From Nocardioidaceae bacterium (GTDB taxonomy: Bacteria > Actinomycetota > Actinomycetes > Propionibacteriales > Nocardioidaceae): a stretch of DNA of 7,096 nucleotides. The position numbers were made by a program, and so were the translations under genes. The DNA lies in the NCBI GenBank assembly GCA_013696065.1, contig JACCZJ010000243.1:1-7096 (forward strand), given 5' to 3'. Under the pieces are notes generated by a model, which was given only the letters and a program-made list of their open reading frames with translations, was not told the DNA's origin and did not search any database. Shown here one piece after another: positions 1 to 5,121 of this stretch (positions within the stretch are counted from its first letter, which is position 1; every line of letters begins with the position of its first letter).

Positions 1-303
1 GGCTGGAGGCAGCGGGATGTCTTCGGCGCGGGCCAAGGCGATATGGCCGTCGGGGGCAACCTTGAGGAGCTGTGCCAGCATGGCTGAGGAGGGATCGATG
101 GCGATGACTTCATGGCCGAGCGCGCGCAGGGTCCTCGTCAGCTTCCCGGTGCCGGCGCCGAGCTCAAGCACCCGAACTGGCTTCCCGTCGCCGCCGATCA
201 ACCAGCGAACAGCTTCCGCCGGGTACTCAGGCCAGTCCCCAGCGGACTGGGCCGCCACCGATTCGAAAGTCGAGGCTCGCATGCGGTTGTCATCGGAATC
301 CAC
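1..303 (-). CDS. Class I SAM-dependent methyltransferase, N-terminal part (runs off window)
   Basis: Only the first 101 codons are present. On the minus strand the protein has a short N-terminal stretch typical of small UbiE/Methyltransf_11-like enzymes (FESVAAQSAGDWPEYPAEAV, residues 13-32). SAM-binding motif I follows (VLELGAGTGKLT, residues 45-56), and an acidic residue closes strand 2 (VIAID, D70), where the ribose hydroxyls of SAM are normally held. ARAEDIPLPPA (residues 91-101) matches the usual 'AEDIPLPD' segment before motif IV. The methyl acceptor cannot be told. I chose the GTG at 303 because a TAGCCT box ends 6 bases before it, which fits a leaderless message. ATG at 282 (residue 8) is the alternative. 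The gene is divergent from the Fic-like gene. Family confidence is high; start confidence is moderate. Confidence 0.85.
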   Translation of the reverse strand, partial: MDSDDNRMRASTFESVAAQSAGDWPEYPAEAVRWLIGGDGKPVRVLELGAGTGKLTRTLRALGHEVIAIDPSSAMLAQLLKVAPDGHIALARAEDIPLPPA

Positions 304-309
304 CCCAAG

Positions 310-315
310 AGGCTA
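310..315 (-). promoter_or_regulatory. Candidate -10 box (TAGCCT) of the methyltransferase gene
   Basis: Read on the minus strand, TAGCCT fits the actinobacterial TAnnnT pattern. It is followed by 6 bases and then an in-frame GTG at 303, the geometry expected of a leaderless transcript. No good -35 is visible. The same hexamer and spacing occur at the divergent gene. Confidence 0.4.
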
Positions 316-366
316 GTCCAAGTCGTCAGCACGGCGGCGTCACCGCGAGGAGCCGGCGGCTCCCTC

Positions 367-372
367 TAGCCT
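367..372 (+). promoter_or_regulatory. Candidate -10 box (TAGCCT) of the Fic-like gene
   Basis: TAGCCT lies 6 bases before the ATG at 379, and no Shine-Dalgarno sequence precedes that ATG. Together these suggest that transcription starts at or next to the start codon. No clear -35 hexamer can be seen about 17 bases upstream. Confidence 0.4.
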
Positions 373-378
373 TGCGCC

Positions 379-1104
379 ATGCCAGCCTCGCTCGAAGGGT
401 TCAGCGTTGCCGCAGAACTCGAGGGGGTCCCCTCGGCCCTGGCGGCCGCACGCGATGGGATCGACGCCTTGCTGCGAGACCGTGGCCTGCGCCGTACGAC
501 GCCAGCGCTGACCGCCGAATCGCTGCTGCGTGGAGCCGCTGCGTCCGCCGCGCTGGAGGGCAGCACCACCGGCCTCGAAGAGCTGCGACACGGACAAGGA
601 GACGCCATCGCCACCGGAGCCGCTCGCCTCAACGCCGACCTCTTGGCGCTGTCGCCGGTGATCGCCACCTCGCCTTTGCAAGCTTTCGCTCGCATGCACA
701 CGTTGGCGGCCGCAGGCACCGAGATGGCTGACAACCTTGGACGCCCACGCCTCGATGCCGGTATTGCTGCTCGCCTGCAGATGATGTCCCGCCATCTGGT
801 GGCGCCAACGCGCGCGCCAGCGCTTGCGGTGGCTTCCCTTGCGCACGCCGAACTGGCCACGCTGCGGCCCTTCGGTTCCAGAAACGGCTTGGTGGCGCGG
901 GCGGTGGAGCGCCTGATCCTCGTGGCCCGCGGCGTGGACCCGGCCTCAGTGCTCGTGCCTGAGGCGGGTCATGGACAGGCGGGGGCTACCTATCGCGGGG
1001 CCTTGACCGCCTATGCCACGGGGACTCCGGATGGCAGGCGCACCTGGTTGCTGTATGCCGCGCAGGCCTTTGGTCGAGCAGCCGAGTCGAGTCCGCTGCG
1101 TTGA
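379..1104 (+). CDS. Fic-fold protein with degenerate catalytic motif (often annotated 'oxidoreductase')
   Basis: A 241-residue, helix-rich, Ala/Leu/Arg-rich protein with no signal peptide or membrane segment. Two elements recall Fic (AMP-transferase) proteins. First, SAALEG (residues 56-61), followed by STTGLEEL, matches the Fic inhibitory-helix pattern (S/T)xxxE(G/N). Second, RPFGSRNGLVAR (residues 163-174) aligns with the Fic core HPFxxGNGRxGR. In the core, the catalytic His is R163, the loop Gly is R168 and the phosphate-binding Arg is L171. P164, F165, N169, G170 and the last Arg (R174) are kept. Normal AMPylation is therefore unlikely. From memory, actinobacterial relatives carry the label 'oxidoreductase' without evidence and sit near HAD/tad loci. 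A direct role in the Tad system is not shown. The start at 379 is supported by the upstream TAGCCT and by divergence from the methyltransferase gene. The fold assignment rests on motif reading only. Confidence 0.72.
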   Translation: MPASLEGFSVAAELEGVPSALAAARDGIDALLRDRGLRRTTPALTAESLLRGAAASAALEGSTTGLEELRHGQGDAIATGAARLNADLLALSPVIATSPLQAFARMHTLAAAGTEMADNLGRPRLDAGIAARLQMMSRHLVAPTRAPALAVASLAHAELATLRPFGSRNGLVARAVERLILVARGVDPASVLVPEAGHGQAGATYRGALTAYATGTPDGRRTWLLYAAQAFGRAAESSPLR

Positions 1105-1144
1105 CGCCGGACATGGATCAGGACAGCTTCGTCCCGGCGATCGG

Positions 1145-1168
1145 CCCCGCGCCCCAAATGGCGTGGGG
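1145..1168 (+). terminator. Candidate terminator hairpin after the Fic-like gene
   Basis: CCCCGCGCC (1145-1153) pairs with GGCGTGGGG (1160-1168) over 9 bp, with one G-U pair in the plus-strand RNA and a 6-base loop (ccaaat). It begins 41 bases after the stop codon at 1104. No U-run follows, which is common for actinobacterial hairpin terminators but makes the call less certain. Confidence 0.5.
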
Positions 1169-1285
1169 GAGGGCTGGATCAAACTGCGGGGCGACGCGTC
1201 ACTGCGCGCGGGCTGACGCCGGGGAAGGGGGGCGATCATGGGCGGGAGCGCTTTGTGCCTATGACGCGACTCACGGGACGTGCGA

Positions 1286-1310
1286 GCGGCGCCCTCTGCG
1301 AAGGCGCCGC
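1286..1310. repeat. Inverted repeat, 8-bp GC stem
   Basis: GCGGCGCC (1286-1293) and GGCGCCGC (1303-1310) are perfect complements around a 9-base loop (ctctgcgaa). No T-run flanks it on either side. It may be a second terminator in the convergent gap or part of an unknown structured RNA. Confidence 0.35.
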
Positions 1311-1577
1311 CGCTGACACATGAGACCGCGGTTACCAGGCGTGCATTCATCAGCGTCGCCTCGGGAAGTCCCGGGTGCGACTGGCCCTCTACGAAGGGTG
1401 GGTCGCCGCGTGGGTACCTGGCTCATGTGCGGGTCTTGAGTTGTGCCTCCCTTTGTACCCCTGTTTATCCGGCAGCGGAAGCCCTTTACAGCGATTCGTC
1501 GAAAGCCACCCCCGTCGTCGGCACGGATCCGGTGCCTGAGCGACGGTTGCGGGTCACATTGCGGCAGCCGACACCGT

Positions 1578-1598
1578 GAGGGCGGCGATCCGCCCCTC
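1578..1598. repeat. Inverted repeat, 6+2 bp stem with a tetraloop
   Basis: GGGCGG (1580-1585) pairs with CCGCCC (1590-1595) around the loop CGAT. After a bulged C, two more pairs extend the stem at the base. Its role is unknown. It lies about 140 bases beyond the HAD stop, so it could contribute to termination on the minus strand. Confidence 0.3.
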
Positions 1599-1662
1599 GA
1601 GTCCCGCGTCGCGAGCTGGCGACCTGAGTACGGCGGAGGGCGGGTGGATGGTTGCCATCACC

Positions 1663-1678
1663 CAGTCAGCTTTGACTG
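1663..1678 (-). terminator. Weak candidate terminator hairpin after the HAD gene
   Basis: CAGTCA and TGACTG form a perfect 6-bp stem with a 4-base loop, 59 bases downstream of the HAD stop codon. The stem is short and has no U-run, so this is a tentative call based on position as much as on structure. Confidence 0.28.
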
Positions 1679-1736
1679 CCGATGCGAACGAGTCGGGCCA
1701 AGCCAGGAGCTGACCAAGATCGCGTCGAGGAGAGCC

Positions 1737-2549
1737 CTACGCAGCGGTGAGGTGGCGCGAACGCCGTGCCGCGAGCGCGAGTGCGCCTACCACGGCAGCA
1801 CCAGCGCTGATGACGACAGCGGCCAGCACAGTGCGTGGCGGCTGGAAGGGGACTCGCCTGCGCAGCTTGACTGGCTTGCTGAAGTCGAGCACTGTCCACC
1901 CACGTTCGACAGCCAGCCGGCGCAGCACCTTGTCAGGGTTGACTGCGTGCGGATGGCCCACAATCTCGAGCATGGGGATGTCGGTGGCTGAGTCGCTATA
2001 TGCGTATGACGCCTGCAGGTCATAGCCCTCCCGCTCCGCCAATTCCATGATCGCGGTGGCCTTGGTTTCGGCATACGCATAGAACTCGATGGCACCCGTG
2101 TAGCGGCCCTCGTCTTGCACCATGACCGTGGCTATCACCCGATCGGCCCCGAGCATCTCCCCAATCGGCTCGACCACCTCCGAACCGGATGTCGAGACGA
2201 TGACAACCTCGCGTCCTTCGGCGCGATGGTGCTCGATCAGCCCGACCGCCTCGTCGTAGACCATCGGATCGATGATCTGGTGCAGCGTCTCCGCCACGAT
2301 GTCCTTGACTGTTTGGACGTTCCAGCCGACCGACATGTCGGTGAGGTAGCGCCTCATCCGCTCCATGCGCGCGTGGTCAGCACCCCCGAAGAGGTAGACG
2401 AACTGCGCGTAGCTGCTGCGAAGGACCGACTTCCGGCTGATCAGGCCGCCCTCGTAGAAGGAACGGCTGAAGGCCAAGGTGCTGGACTTGGCGATGATCG
2501 TCTTATCGAGGTCGAAGAACGCCGCGCTTCGCGCTGCACCGTCAACCAC
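1737..2549 (-). CDS. HAD superfamily IB phosphatase-like protein with C-terminal membrane anchor
   Basis: A 270-residue protein (from GTG 2549) of the HAD subfamily IB, related to SerB-type phosphoserine phosphatases. All four HAD motifs are visible: DLDKT (13-17, nucleophile D13 and acid D15), STSGS (119-123), the conserved Lys in ETK (K163), and SDSATD (185-190, Mg-binding D186/D190). GHPHAVNPD follows, as is usual in this group. The substrate is unknown. An Ala/Val-rich hydrophobic stretch at about 241-261, followed by Arg/His residues, looks like a single membrane anchor, placing the catalytic domain in the cytoplasm. It is divergent from the tad operon, as Rv3661 is from Rv3660c (ssd) in M. 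tuberculosis. The open frame continues upstream to a TTG at 2621. I prefer GTG 2549 because GGAAAGTGAG lies just before it and a TATCCT box stands at 2587-2582; GTG 2567 is also possible. Confidence 0.88.
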   Translation of the reverse strand: MVDGAARSAAFFDLDKTIIAKSSTLAFSRSFYEGGLISRKSVLRSSYAQFVYLFGGADHARMERMRRYLTDMSVGWNVQTVKDIVAETLHQIIDPMVYDEAVGLIEHHRAEGREVVIVSTSGSEVVEPIGEMLGADRVIATVMVQDEGRYTGAIEFYAYAETKATAIMELAEREGYDLQASYAYSDSATDIPMLEIVGHPHAVNPDKVLRRLAVERGWTVLDFSKPVKLRRRVPFQPPRTVLAAVVISAGAAVVGALALAARRSRHLTAA

Positions 2550-2581
2550 GTCAATCTCACTTTCCACGAGCGTCAGTCTCG

Positions 2582-2610
2582 AGGATACGGCTCCGCGTGG
2601 GCGGTGTGGC
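2582..2610 (-). promoter_or_regulatory. Candidate promoter of the HAD gene
   Basis: On the minus strand, GCCACA (2610-2605, a poor -35) is followed after 17 bases by TATCCT (2587-2582, TAnnnT-type -10). Transcription would start near 2575, giving a leader of about 25 bases that contains the GGAAAGTGAG site before GTG 2549. This is a pattern match only. Confidence 0.3.
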
Positions 2611-2634
2611 ACGACCACCAAGGAGTAGTAGCAT
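2606..2634 (+). promoter_or_regulatory. Candidate promoter of the ssd-tad operon
   Basis: GTGGCA (2606-2611, 4 of 6 matches to TTGACA) and TAGCAT (2629-2634, TAnnnT) are 17 bases apart. Transcription would start near 2641, immediately before the first of three hairpins, giving a 5' leader of about 240 bases. Its -35 lies on top of that proposed for the opposite HAD promoter. This is a pattern match only. Confidence 0.33.
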
Positions 2635-2640
2635 TTGTTA

Positions 2641-2753
2641 GGCCAGCGACATATCCCCCTCGTCGCTGGACACGGTGCGACTCCATCCCCCCCGGAGTTG
2701 CACCCCGCAGCCCCCGGTGCTTTGCATCGGGGGCTGCCCCGTTCGCTGGACCA
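2641..2753 (+). promoter_or_regulatory. Structured leader or small-RNA candidate: three tandem hairpins upstream of ssd
   Basis: Three stems follow one another almost without a gap. Hairpin 1 is CCAGCGAC (2643-2650) with GTCGCTGG (2662-2669), 8 bp. Hairpin 2 is GGTGCGACTCC (2674-2684) with GGAGTTGCACC (2694-2704), 11 bp with one G-U pair. Hairpin 3 is at 2707-2737, 14 bp. The 3' arm of hairpin 1 recurs: TCGCTGGAC occurs at 2663-2671 and again at 2743-2751. The 5' arm can therefore pair instead with the second copy, closing a three-way junction around hairpins 2 and 3. The region starts right after a candidate -10 box. No known riboswitch core is recognised. The strand is inferred from the G-U pairs and the promoter; the opposite strand would also fold. 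Confidence 0.5.
2707..2737 (+). terminator. Very strong 14-bp hairpin, terminator or attenuator candidate
   Basis: GCAGCCCCCGGTGC (2707-2720) pairs with GCATCGGGGGCTGC (2724-2737) over 14 bp, with a single G-U pair and a 3-base loop (ttt). The strength is typical of actinobacterial terminators, but no U-run follows. Lying between two divergent genes, it cannot end either of them. It could end a short RNA started near 2641, or act as an attenuator in the ssd leader. Confidence 0.45.
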
Positions 2754-2766
2754 AGGCGCGCCCCAC

Positions 2767-2798
2767 GGACGTTATCCGCGCGGCGAAGGACGTTGTCC
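2767..2798. repeat. Two dyad direct repeats 21 bp apart, operator candidate
   Basis: GGACGTTATCC (2767-2777) and GGACGTTGTCC (2788-2798) differ at one base. Their centres are 21 bp apart, two turns of the helix, so two bound proteins would sit on the same face. Each copy is itself a dyad (GGA-N5-TCC; the second is GGAC-GTT-GTCC). They lie 84-115 bases before the ssd start, outside any gene. Confidence 0.45.
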
Positions 2799-2801
2799 AC
2801 A
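2793..2801 (+). promoter_or_regulatory. Exact actinobacterial-type DnaA-box sequence
   Basis: TTGTCCACA is the DnaA-box sequence known from Streptomyces and mycobacteria. It overlaps the second dyad repeat. The first repeat gives TTATCCGCG (2772-2780), two bases off TTATCCACA. One exact 9-mer can occur by chance in 7 kb, so binding is uncertain. No origin of replication is suggested. Confidence 0.35.
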
Positions 2802-2881
2802 GAGCCTCAGGTGCGCTCTGCTCGTCCCCAGGACGGCCGACCCAGCTGTGAGTCGACAGCGGAGCGTCAGAAGCTGGATCC

Positions 2882-3961
2882 ATGGCTTCCGCCTCCGTCA
2901 TCGATTCCAGACCGCCGCTCATCGTGAGTGACGACACGTCATTGGTGGAAGAGCTGCTCAGGCTGTGCGCCGCAGCATCGGTCACACCTGAGGTGCTGCG
3001 CGCACCGAGCCAGGTCAGGCGCGCCTGGGGGGCGGCCTCGTGTGTGCTCGTCGGGGCAGACCTGGCGACCGCCGTGGTCACTCTCGATCTGGCGAGGCGC
3101 CCTGACGTCATACTCACCTCTCAAGGGCCTGAGACGGCTGCTCTGTGGCAGGCAGCAGTGGCGCTGCGGGCAGACCACGTGGCAGTGGTTCCGCAGGCGC
3201 AGGAGTGGCTGGTCGGGCGTTTGGCGGACAGCCTCGACGGCAACGTCACCGGGACTCTGACGGTCGCCGTCATCGGGGCTCGTGGAGGTGCGGGCGCTTC
3301 GACCTTGGCGGCGGGGCTGGCGATGGTGGCCGCCCGCCGGGGGGAGTCGACGATGTTGGTGGATTTGGATCAGTTGAGCGGTGGGATAGAGCTCCTCATG
3401 GGCTGCGAAGATGCGGCTGGGTTTCGTTGGCCCGAGGTGTCGTCTACTTCCGGACGAGTCAGCGCGACTGCACTGCGTGGGGCGCTGCCCTCAGCTGATG
3501 GGGTGGCAGTGCTTTCGTGGACGCGGTTCCACGAAATGGAAATTCAACCCTCGACGGCACGGGCCATGGTTAATGCCGGCCAGCGGGCGTCGACCGTGGT
3601 TGTTCTCGACCTGTCCCGACGCGTCGACGATGTCGGTGCCGAGGCCATCTCGACCGCTGATGTCGTGCTGCTCGTCTCCACGTGTGACGTCCGTTCGACC
3701 GCCGGAGCTGCCCGGATGTCGGCGTTGCTGCGGCCGATGGCTCCCGACGTCAGGCTTGTTGTGCGTACTGCTGGCGGACAGCTCGACGCCAGGTCGCTGG
3801 CAGAGGCTGTGCAGCTGCCCCTTGTGGGCACCGTCCCCACCCTGCGGGCGGTCTCGCGTGGGATCAACGACGGATTGGGACCGCCTGCACGTGGACGTTT
3901 CGCAAAGAGCTGCACATTTCTTCTTGACGAGCTCCAGGGCGCAGCCAAGAGTGCGCGATGA
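2882..3961 (+). CDS. ssd: Ssd (CpaE/TadZ-like) ParA/MinD-family ATPase homologue of the Tad locus
   Basis: A 359-residue soluble protein of the actinobacterial CpaE-homologue family ('septum site-determining protein' Ssd, Rv3660c in M. tuberculosis). An N-terminal receiver-like alpha/beta region (about 10-120, beginning PPLIVSDDTSLVEELLRL) precedes the ParA/MinD domain. That domain has an altered Walker A, GARGGAGAST (132-141), then VDLDQLSGGIELLMG (160-174) and VVVLDLS with D243 as the Walker B strand. R134 and A139 replace the two lysines of KGGxGKT. In Tad systems TadZ/CpaE places the apparatus in the cell; in mycobacteria Ssd affects septation. An in-frame TGA at 2849 and no start codon between it and ATG 2882 fix the longest form. 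The ribosome site is weak (CTGGA, 3 bases from ATG). The stop overlaps the tadA start (ATGA). Confidence 0.92.
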   Translation: MASASVIDSRPPLIVSDDTSLVEELLRLCAAASVTPEVLRAPSQVRRAWGAASCVLVGADLATAVVTLDLARRPDVILTSQGPETAALWQAAVALRADHVAVVPQAQEWLVGRLADSLDGNVTGTLTVAVIGARGGAGASTLAAGLAMVAARRGESTMLVDLDQLSGGIELLMGCEDAAGFRWPEVSSTSGRVSATALRGALPSADGVAVLSWTRFHEMEIQPSTARAMVNAGQRASTVVVLDLSRRVDDVGAEAISTADVVLLVSTCDVRSTAGAARMSALLRPMAPDVRLVVRTAGGQLDARSLAEAVQLPLVGTVPTLRAVSRGINDGLGPPARGRFAKSCTFLLDELQGAAKSAR

Positions 3962-5121
3962 CAGCCCTCGATGCCGGGTTGCTCGACCGCGTCCGGGCCC
4001 GCCTCGCCGAGCAGTCGAGTGAGCTCAACGCAGAGCGCGTTGCCCAGGCCCTACGCTCTGAGGACCGACTGTTCGGGGACGCAGCCGTGTTGCAGGTGGT
4101 CGACACGTTGCGTCGTGACACATTGGGCGCGGGGCCTCTCGAAGCGCTTTTGCGGCTCGAGGGTGTCACGGACGTGCTTGTCAACGGTCCCGCCGAGGTC
4201 TTCGTCGACGATGGCGGCGGGCTGCGTCGCACGGAGGTGACTTTCGCCGATGACGGGGCCGTACGGCGGCTGGCACAGCGCCTTGCGGCCTCAGTGGGCC
4301 GACGTCTCGACGATGCCTCTCCCTACGTCGATGCTCGACTGCGCGACGGCACCCGACTCCACGCCGTGCTCGCTCCGCTTGCGAGCCCAGGGACGTGTAT
4401 GTCGTTACGCGTGCCGGCCCGCAAACCGCTCACCTTGGACCAGCTGGTCGCAGCGGACACTCTGGACAGGCACGGCGCGCAACTGCTCCTGGACATCGTC
4501 CGCTCGAGAGTCGCCTTTCTCGTCTCCGGTGGAACCGGTTCGGGCAAGACGACGCTGTTAGCTGCGCTGCTGTCCCACTTGGATCCCCGAGAACGCCTTG
4601 TCGTGGTCGAGGATTCAGCTGAACTGAGGCCGGACCACCCACATCTGGTGTCTTTGGAGGCCAGGCAGGCCAATGTCGAAGGCGTCGGTGAGTTGGGGCT
4701 GAGCGTCTTGGTGAGACAAGCGTTGCGGATGCGCCCGGATCGTCTCGTCGTGGGGGAGGTGCGAGGCGCGGAGGTGGTGGACATGCTCGCCGCCATGAAC
4801 ACGGGGCACGAGGGCAGCTGCGGCACCGTTCACGCCAATTCCGCCCGTGACGTCCCGGCACGCATGGAGGCGTTGGGAATGGCTGCTGGACTGCCCCAGG
4901 CCGCTGTGCACTCCCAACTGGCGGCTGCACTGCACGTCGTGGTTCACCTGCGGCGCAGCCATGACGGCATACGCCGCGTGGCCGAAATTGCGGTGCTGCA
5001 GAGGCAAGAGTCAGGGCTGGTCCAGGCGGTGCCCGCGATCACGTTTCGAGTGGACTCCCCAGCGGTCATCGAGCCAGGAGGCGTCTTGCTGGAGGCTTTA
5101 CTGTTGTCGGATCGCTTCTGA
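3958..5121 (+). CDS. tadA: TadA/CpaF-type secretion ATPase of the Tad pilus
   Basis: A 387-residue member of the type II/IV secretion (VirB11/GspE-like) ATPase superfamily. It forms a cytoplasmic ring whose ATP hydrolysis drives filament assembly through the TadB/TadC platform. The N-terminal domain includes GAGPLEALL and VTDVLVNGP (58-78) and the DASPYVDARLRDGTRLHAV segment (119-137), typical of CpaF. The C-terminal ATPase domain carries Walker A GGTGSGKT (191-198), the Asp box VVVEDSAELRP (215-225), MRPDRLVVGEVRG with Walker B (258-270) and the His box TGHEGSCGTVHAN (282-294). All catalytic motifs look intact. ATG at 3958 overlaps the ssd stop, indicating translational coupling, and AAGAG 6 bases upstream can serve as a ribosome site. 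The stop overlaps the tadB ATG by one base. Confidence 0.96.
   Translation: MTALDAGLLDRVRARLAEQSSELNAERVAQALRSEDRLFGDAAVLQVVDTLRRDTLGAGPLEALLRLEGVTDVLVNGPAEVFVDDGGGLRRTEVTFADDGAVRRLAQRLAASVGRRLDDASPYVDARLRDGTRLHAVLAPLASPGTCMSLRVPARKPLTLDQLVAADTLDRHGAQLLLDIVRSRVAFLVSGGTGSGKTTLLAALLSHLDPRERLVVVEDSAELRPDHPHLVSLEARQANVEGVGELGLSVLVRQALRMRPDRLVVGEVRGAEVVDMLAAMNTGHEGSCGTVHANSARDVPARMEALGMAAGLPQAAVHSQLAAALHVVVHLRRSHDGIRRVAEIAVLQRQESGLVQAVPAITFRVDSPAVIEPGGVLLEALLLSDRF

Larger units (their letters stand above)
1105..1736. other. Intergenic gap between convergent genes; no supportable gene
   Basis: This 632-base stretch separates the ends of the Fic-like gene (plus) and the HAD gene (minus). Open frames exist on both strands, but they are low-complexity Arg/Pro/Ser-rich, end at random or run into the HAD gene in antisense, and show no motif I know. 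I see no tRNA, rRNA or CRISPR pattern. It does hold several hairpins (1145-1168, 1286-1310, 1578-1598, 1663-1678) and a short palindrome (CGGGA-AG-TCCCG, 1362-1373). Part of it (about 1430-1500) looks less GC-rich than the flanking genes. It could be a decayed gene, an RNA gene or plain spacer. Confidence 0.6.

Noticed and set aside
1443..1991. 182-codon open frame on the plus strand reaching into the HAD gene
   Set aside because: About 250 bases are antisense to the HAD 3' end, there is no ribosome site, and the product is low-complexity with no known motif.
2550..2621. Extension of the HAD protein to TTG 2621
   Set aside because: It would add 24 residues not usual before the first HAD motif, lacks a ribosome site and covers the best promoter match. 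GTG 2549 fits better, though GTG 2567 is not excluded.
2741..2780. Possible T-box or other known riboswitch (ACCAAGGCGCG recalls part of a T-box)
   Set aside because: The conserved T-box sequence and antiterminator pairing are absent, and the downstream gene is neither a synthetase nor an amino-acid gene.
2675..2851. Small frame (GTG to TGA, 58 codons) in the ssd leader as a possible leader peptide
   Set aside because: The GTG lies inside the stem of hairpin 2, has no ribosome site, and the product is Pro/Cys/Arg-rich without pattern. The RNA hairpins explain the sequence better.
2115..2927. 270-codon open frame on the plus strand
   Set aside because: It lies mostly antisense to the HAD gene, whose catalytic motifs are clear on the other strand. 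The translation has no domain. Long antisense frames are common in high-GC DNA.
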